NCBI GenBank assembly: GCA_965199765.1
Contig: CBDATC010000002.1
Span: forward strand, 434,001 to 498,000
Origin: JAPOXR01 sp965199765
GTDB lineage: Bacteria > Pseudomonadota > Alphaproteobacteria > Rhodobacterales > Rhodobacteraceae
Direction: 5' to 3'
DNA length: 64,000 bases
Part shown: piece after piece, positions 61,649 through 64,000 of the stretch
Layout of the letters: each line of letters starts with the position of its first letter
Numbering within the stretch: the stretch's first letter is position 1
Made by a program: the position numbers and the translations under genes
The notes under the pieces: generated by a model
Databases searched by the model: none
Seen by the model: the letters and a program-made list of their open reading frames with translations, nothing else
Told to the model about the DNA's origin: nothing

Positions 61649-63058
61649 TTATTCAGCAGCGGACTCCGAATTCAGTAGACCCAGTAATTCTGGAACATCC
61701 TCTCTCAGCGCGAAAAAAGCAACACAATCCCCTTGCACCAATCGAAATTCGGGTTCAGCAATGAAAATCCTACCTTTGCGTTTGATGGCTGCAACCCTGA
61801 CATTTTCCGGCAGATCAGCATTGCGAATGCGTTTTCCCAAGAATCGGGTGTTCGCAGACACGGTGTGTTTAATCAGCTCAGCGGCGCCATCAGCCATCAC
61901 CTCGACACCATCAATGGCGTTGCGTCGAATTCTCGGTAATATCGCTGATACAGCCACTGATTTTGGATCAACCGATACATCGATATGCAGCGTCGAGGCG
62001 ACCGGATCTAAAAATCGATCATTGACCAAACATACGGCGACTAAACCCGCATAATGCTGCTTGCCTTGGCTTGCCGCGACAAGATTCGTCTTGTCGTCAG
62101 CGGTAACAGCAACCAGCGCGTCCGCGGATGATATGCTTGCCTCCTCAAGCATTTCCTTGCTCAATCCATTGCCGTGCAACACAACCGTTCTGGATAGCAT
62201 TCTTGCCGCATTTTCGGCCTGCGAACGTTGTGCTTCAATGATCACTACACTGCTTTTCTTCCGTTGGCTGAACTTTTCTGCGATCAATGTGCCGACTTTA
62301 CCCGCGCCAATGAGCACGATGCGACGGCACCGCTGAATCTTGAGACCAAACAGACCAACGGTGCGAACAAAATCTTGGCGCGACACACAGACAAAAACAA
62401 CATCCTCTTCCTGCAGCATATCGTCTGCCAGCGCGACACCCAGCCGGTCTTTACGGTTGAACCCGACAACAACAGCATCCAAGTCATCGAACAATTCACT
62501 CAGCTGTCTCAGCGGTGTTTCCAGCAGTCCGCAGTCTTCGTTAAGGCGCATGCCAATAAGCACCGCGCCTTCCGGTTCGCTTTCACCTGCTCTCCCATGG
62601 GATGCAGTCCCGAACACGGCGCGGTGTTCCAAAAGAGACGGCGCTTCCAGCCTTTGACAGATGTATTCCGCGACTTTTTCTTCAGGTGTGATGACTGCGT
62701 CCACCGGTCCTGCCGGGAAACTGGAGCTGCGTTGAACCAGATCTGACAGGCCGCGTTCACTTAAGCGCGCCATAGTGAAGGCTCTTGAGCCCAACCCGCG
62801 CGCGATTAGGCATGTCACCAAATTGCTGCTGTCCGACGAAGTTGCCGCGATGATGACATCGGCGGATTCCGCCTCGGCGCCTTCGATAATTCTACGGTCG
62901 TTAACATCGCCGACTGATCCTGAAATCCCGTATCGCTCGCAAAGAGAGCGCACCTTTTCCGACTCACGATCAATGACTGTGAGCTCGCACTCCTCTTGTG
63001 CAAGATACCGGCAGAACTGACTGCCGACTTCGCCTCCGCCGCATACAATGACTTTCAT
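61649..63058 (-). CDS. trkA: Trk system potassium regulatory protein TrkA
   Basis: A 469-residue cytoplasmic gating subunit with two RCK (TrkA-N plus TrkA-C) repeats. The first Rossmann motif is VIVCGGGEVGSQFCRYL with NAD(H)-binding acidic residue in VIDRESEK; the second is IVLIGAGKVGTLIAEKF. NADH or ATP binding to these domains gates TrkH. It lies between ntrX and trkH on the same strand, the usual alphaproteobacterial order. Confidence 0.95.
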   Translation of the reverse strand: MKVIVCGGGEVGSQFCRYLAQEECELTVIDRESEKVRSLCERYGISGSVGDVNDRRIIEGAEAESADVIIAATSSDSSNLVTCLIARGLGSRAFTMARLSERGLSDLVQRSSSFPAGPVDAVITPEEKVAEYICQRLEAPSLLEHRAVFGTASHGRAGESEPEGAVLIGMRLNEDCGLLETPLRQLSELFDDLDAVVVGFNRKDRLGVALADDMLQEEDVVFVCVSRQDFVRTVGLFGLKIQRCRRIVLIGAGKVGTLIAEKFSQRKKSSVVIIEAQRSQAENAARMLSRTVVLHGNGLSKEMLEEASISSADALVAVTADDKTNLVAASQGKQHYAGLVAVCLVNDRFLDPVASTLHIDVSVDPKSVAVSAILPRIRRNAIDGVEVMADGAAELIKHTVSANTRFLGKRIRNADLPENVRVAAIKRKGRIFIAEPEFRLVQGDCVAFFALREDVPELLGLLNSESAAE

Positions 63059-63098
63059 ATCATGCGCCTGTCCTGCCGGAGGTTCAACAATTTGAACG

Positions 63099-64000
63099 CT
63101 ACATCACCCGTCGACTGACCAGAGATTTGGTTTCAACTTCAAGCCCCTTGAGTTTGCGATGCAAGGCAGACCGCTCCATGCCGATATTTTTCGCCGCGTC
63201 CGAGATATTGCCGCCGCAGAGATTGATCTGCGAAATAAGATATTGTCTTTCGAATTCGTTTCTGGCTTCGCGCAGTTTCATTTTGAGGTATTTTTCGGCG
63301 CCTGTTTGTCTTGATCCCGCATTTGACCCAGAAGTTTTTCTTCGAATGTCATCGGCTGTTATCGGCTTCGATGGATCTCCTGAAAGCACCAGCCTCTCGA
63401 CAAATCCACGCAGCTCCACCGCGCTACTGGACCAGTTCATCGTTTTCAGCACGTTAATCGCATCGCTGGAAAATGCTCTGTTCGGCAAACCGTGCTGCTT
63501 CAAAAAACAATCGGCGAAATGCTGGGTTAATTCGGGTATATCGTCTCTTCGCATATTCAAAGGCGGGATCGTAATCGACACGACATTAAGCCGATCAAAG
63601 AGATCTCTGCTGAACAATTTATCTTCCACGTAACGGGATATATCATGAGACGTTCCAGAAACCACGCGACAGTCAAGACCCCAGACAACGCCTCCTCCTT
63701 TGCGTTCATACCGGTTTCTTACAAGAGCTCTGACCAGTTTTGACTGAATGGCAGCAGGTAGACTGCAGACTTCATTGAAGTAAATCGTTCCACCCTGCGC
63801 CTGTTCCAGTAATCCCAGGATGTGGTATCCGTCTTTCGAGGATTTACCAAACAACTGTTCCTCCAACAAATCCTCACAAGGTGATTGGCAATTCGCAACG
63901 ACAAAAGGCTTGTCCCGCCGCTGCTCGCTCTTTTCATGCAATACTCTAGCGCAATGCTGCTTTCCGGTCCCAATTGCTCCGAGCAGCATAACCCTGCAAT
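63099..64000 (-). CDS. ntrX: NtrX-type response regulator, C-terminal part (runs off the window)
   Basis: The gene continues beyond 64000; about 300 residues are visible. They hold the AAA+ domain from RVMLLGAIGTGK (Walker A) and the Fis-type HTH (GGNISDAAKNIGMERSALHR). NtrX, with the kinase NtrY, controls nitrogen and envelope or redox genes. The position before trkA supports the call. Points to note: no GAFTGA loop for sigma-54 contact, Walker B reads GGTIYFNEV with Asn instead of Asp, and the usual WPGNVREL is NWSSSAVELRG. It may regulate without classical sigma-54 ATPase activity. The receiver domain lies outside the window. Confidence 0.88.
   Translation of the reverse strand, partial: CRVMLLGAIGTGKQHCARVLHEKSEQRRDKPFVVANCQSPCEDLLEEQLFGKSSKDGYHILGLLEQAQGGTIYFNEVCSLPAAIQSKLVRALVRNRYERKGGGVVWGLDCRVVSGTSHDISRYVEDKLFSRDLFDRLNVVSITIPPLNMRRDDIPELTQHFADCFLKQHGLPNRAFSSDAINVLKTMNWSSSAVELRGFVERLVLSGDPSKPITADDIRRKTSGSNAGSRQTGAEKYLKMKLREARNEFERQYLISQINLCGGNISDAAKNIGMERSALHRKLKGLEVETKSLVSRRVM

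Noticed and set aside
1..64000. CRISPR array or cas genes
   Set aside because: No regularly spaced direct repeats and no Cas-like proteins were seen anywhere; the only dispersed repeats are IS256 ends.

Overview
This 64 kb window reads as chromosomal DNA of an aerobic alphaproteobacterium, most likely in or near the Rhodobacterales. The inference rests on gene order: a suf operon carrying YIP1-type membrane genes between sufD and sufS, the order ntrX-trkA-trkH-hfq, a phoR...pstB-phoU-phoB block, an FAD oxidoreductase/DUF1365/methyltransferase/MFS/DUF3833/SDR lipid cluster, and many peptide and TRAP uptake operons. Coding density is lower than usual for that group. Several gaps of 0.4-1.3 kb hold broken IS256-family transposase ends, which suggests past IS expansion followed by decay.

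Layout. 1-18.5 kb: a suf Fe-S assembly operon (sufB ... sufC-sufD-YIP1-YIP1-sufS). sufB is separated from sufC by about 12.5 kb that holds a KamA-type radical SAM gene, an oligopeptide ABC transporter operon ending in an M81 (MlrC-like) peptidase, a divergent ridA-rpiR pair and a cupin gene. 18.5-25 kb: the six-gene lipid-type cluster. 25-33.3 kb: a TRAP dicarboxylate-type transporter (dctP-dctQ-dctM), then hydantoinase/oxoprolinase subunits A and B and a class I glutamine amidotransferase. 33.4-37 kb: tRNA-Arg(CCG) between two IS256 relics, a broken relaxase-like gene and an intact hipBA pair, probably a small decayed mobile island. 37-40.5 kb: phosphate control (phoR, pstB, phoU, phoB) without pstS, pstC or pstA. 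40.9-46 kb: aroQ, tsf and rpsB, psuK-psuG (pseudouridine catabolism) and a DUF502 membrane protein. 46.3-48.1 kb: a lone YejA-type periplasmic binding protein. 48.2-49.5 kb: a well-formed candidate small RNA gene (promoter, stem-loop, terminator) plus IS debris. 49.5-59.3 kb: frnE-like DsbA, mfd, hemB, a SYLF-domain protein, a beta-hydroxyacid dehydrogenase and a penicillin acylase-family enzyme. 59.3-64 kb: hfq, trkH, trkA and the 3' part of ntrX, which runs off the window.

How the genes work together. Two import-plus-hydrolysis modules stand out: Opp transporter with M81 peptidase, RidA and an RpiR regulator, and TRAP transporter with HyuA/HyuB and an amidotransferase. Both look built to import and open small nitrogenous compounds. 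Psu and the YejA-like protein add nucleoside and peptide scavenging. The most interesting unassigned items are the 48.24-48.31 kb candidate sRNA, the KamA-like enzyme with a non-standard PLP motif, the phoR-pstB junction lacking the permease genes, an NtrX with altered ATPase motifs, and the tRNA-linked hipBA island. All functional statements come from reading motifs and gene order by eye; no database search was possible.
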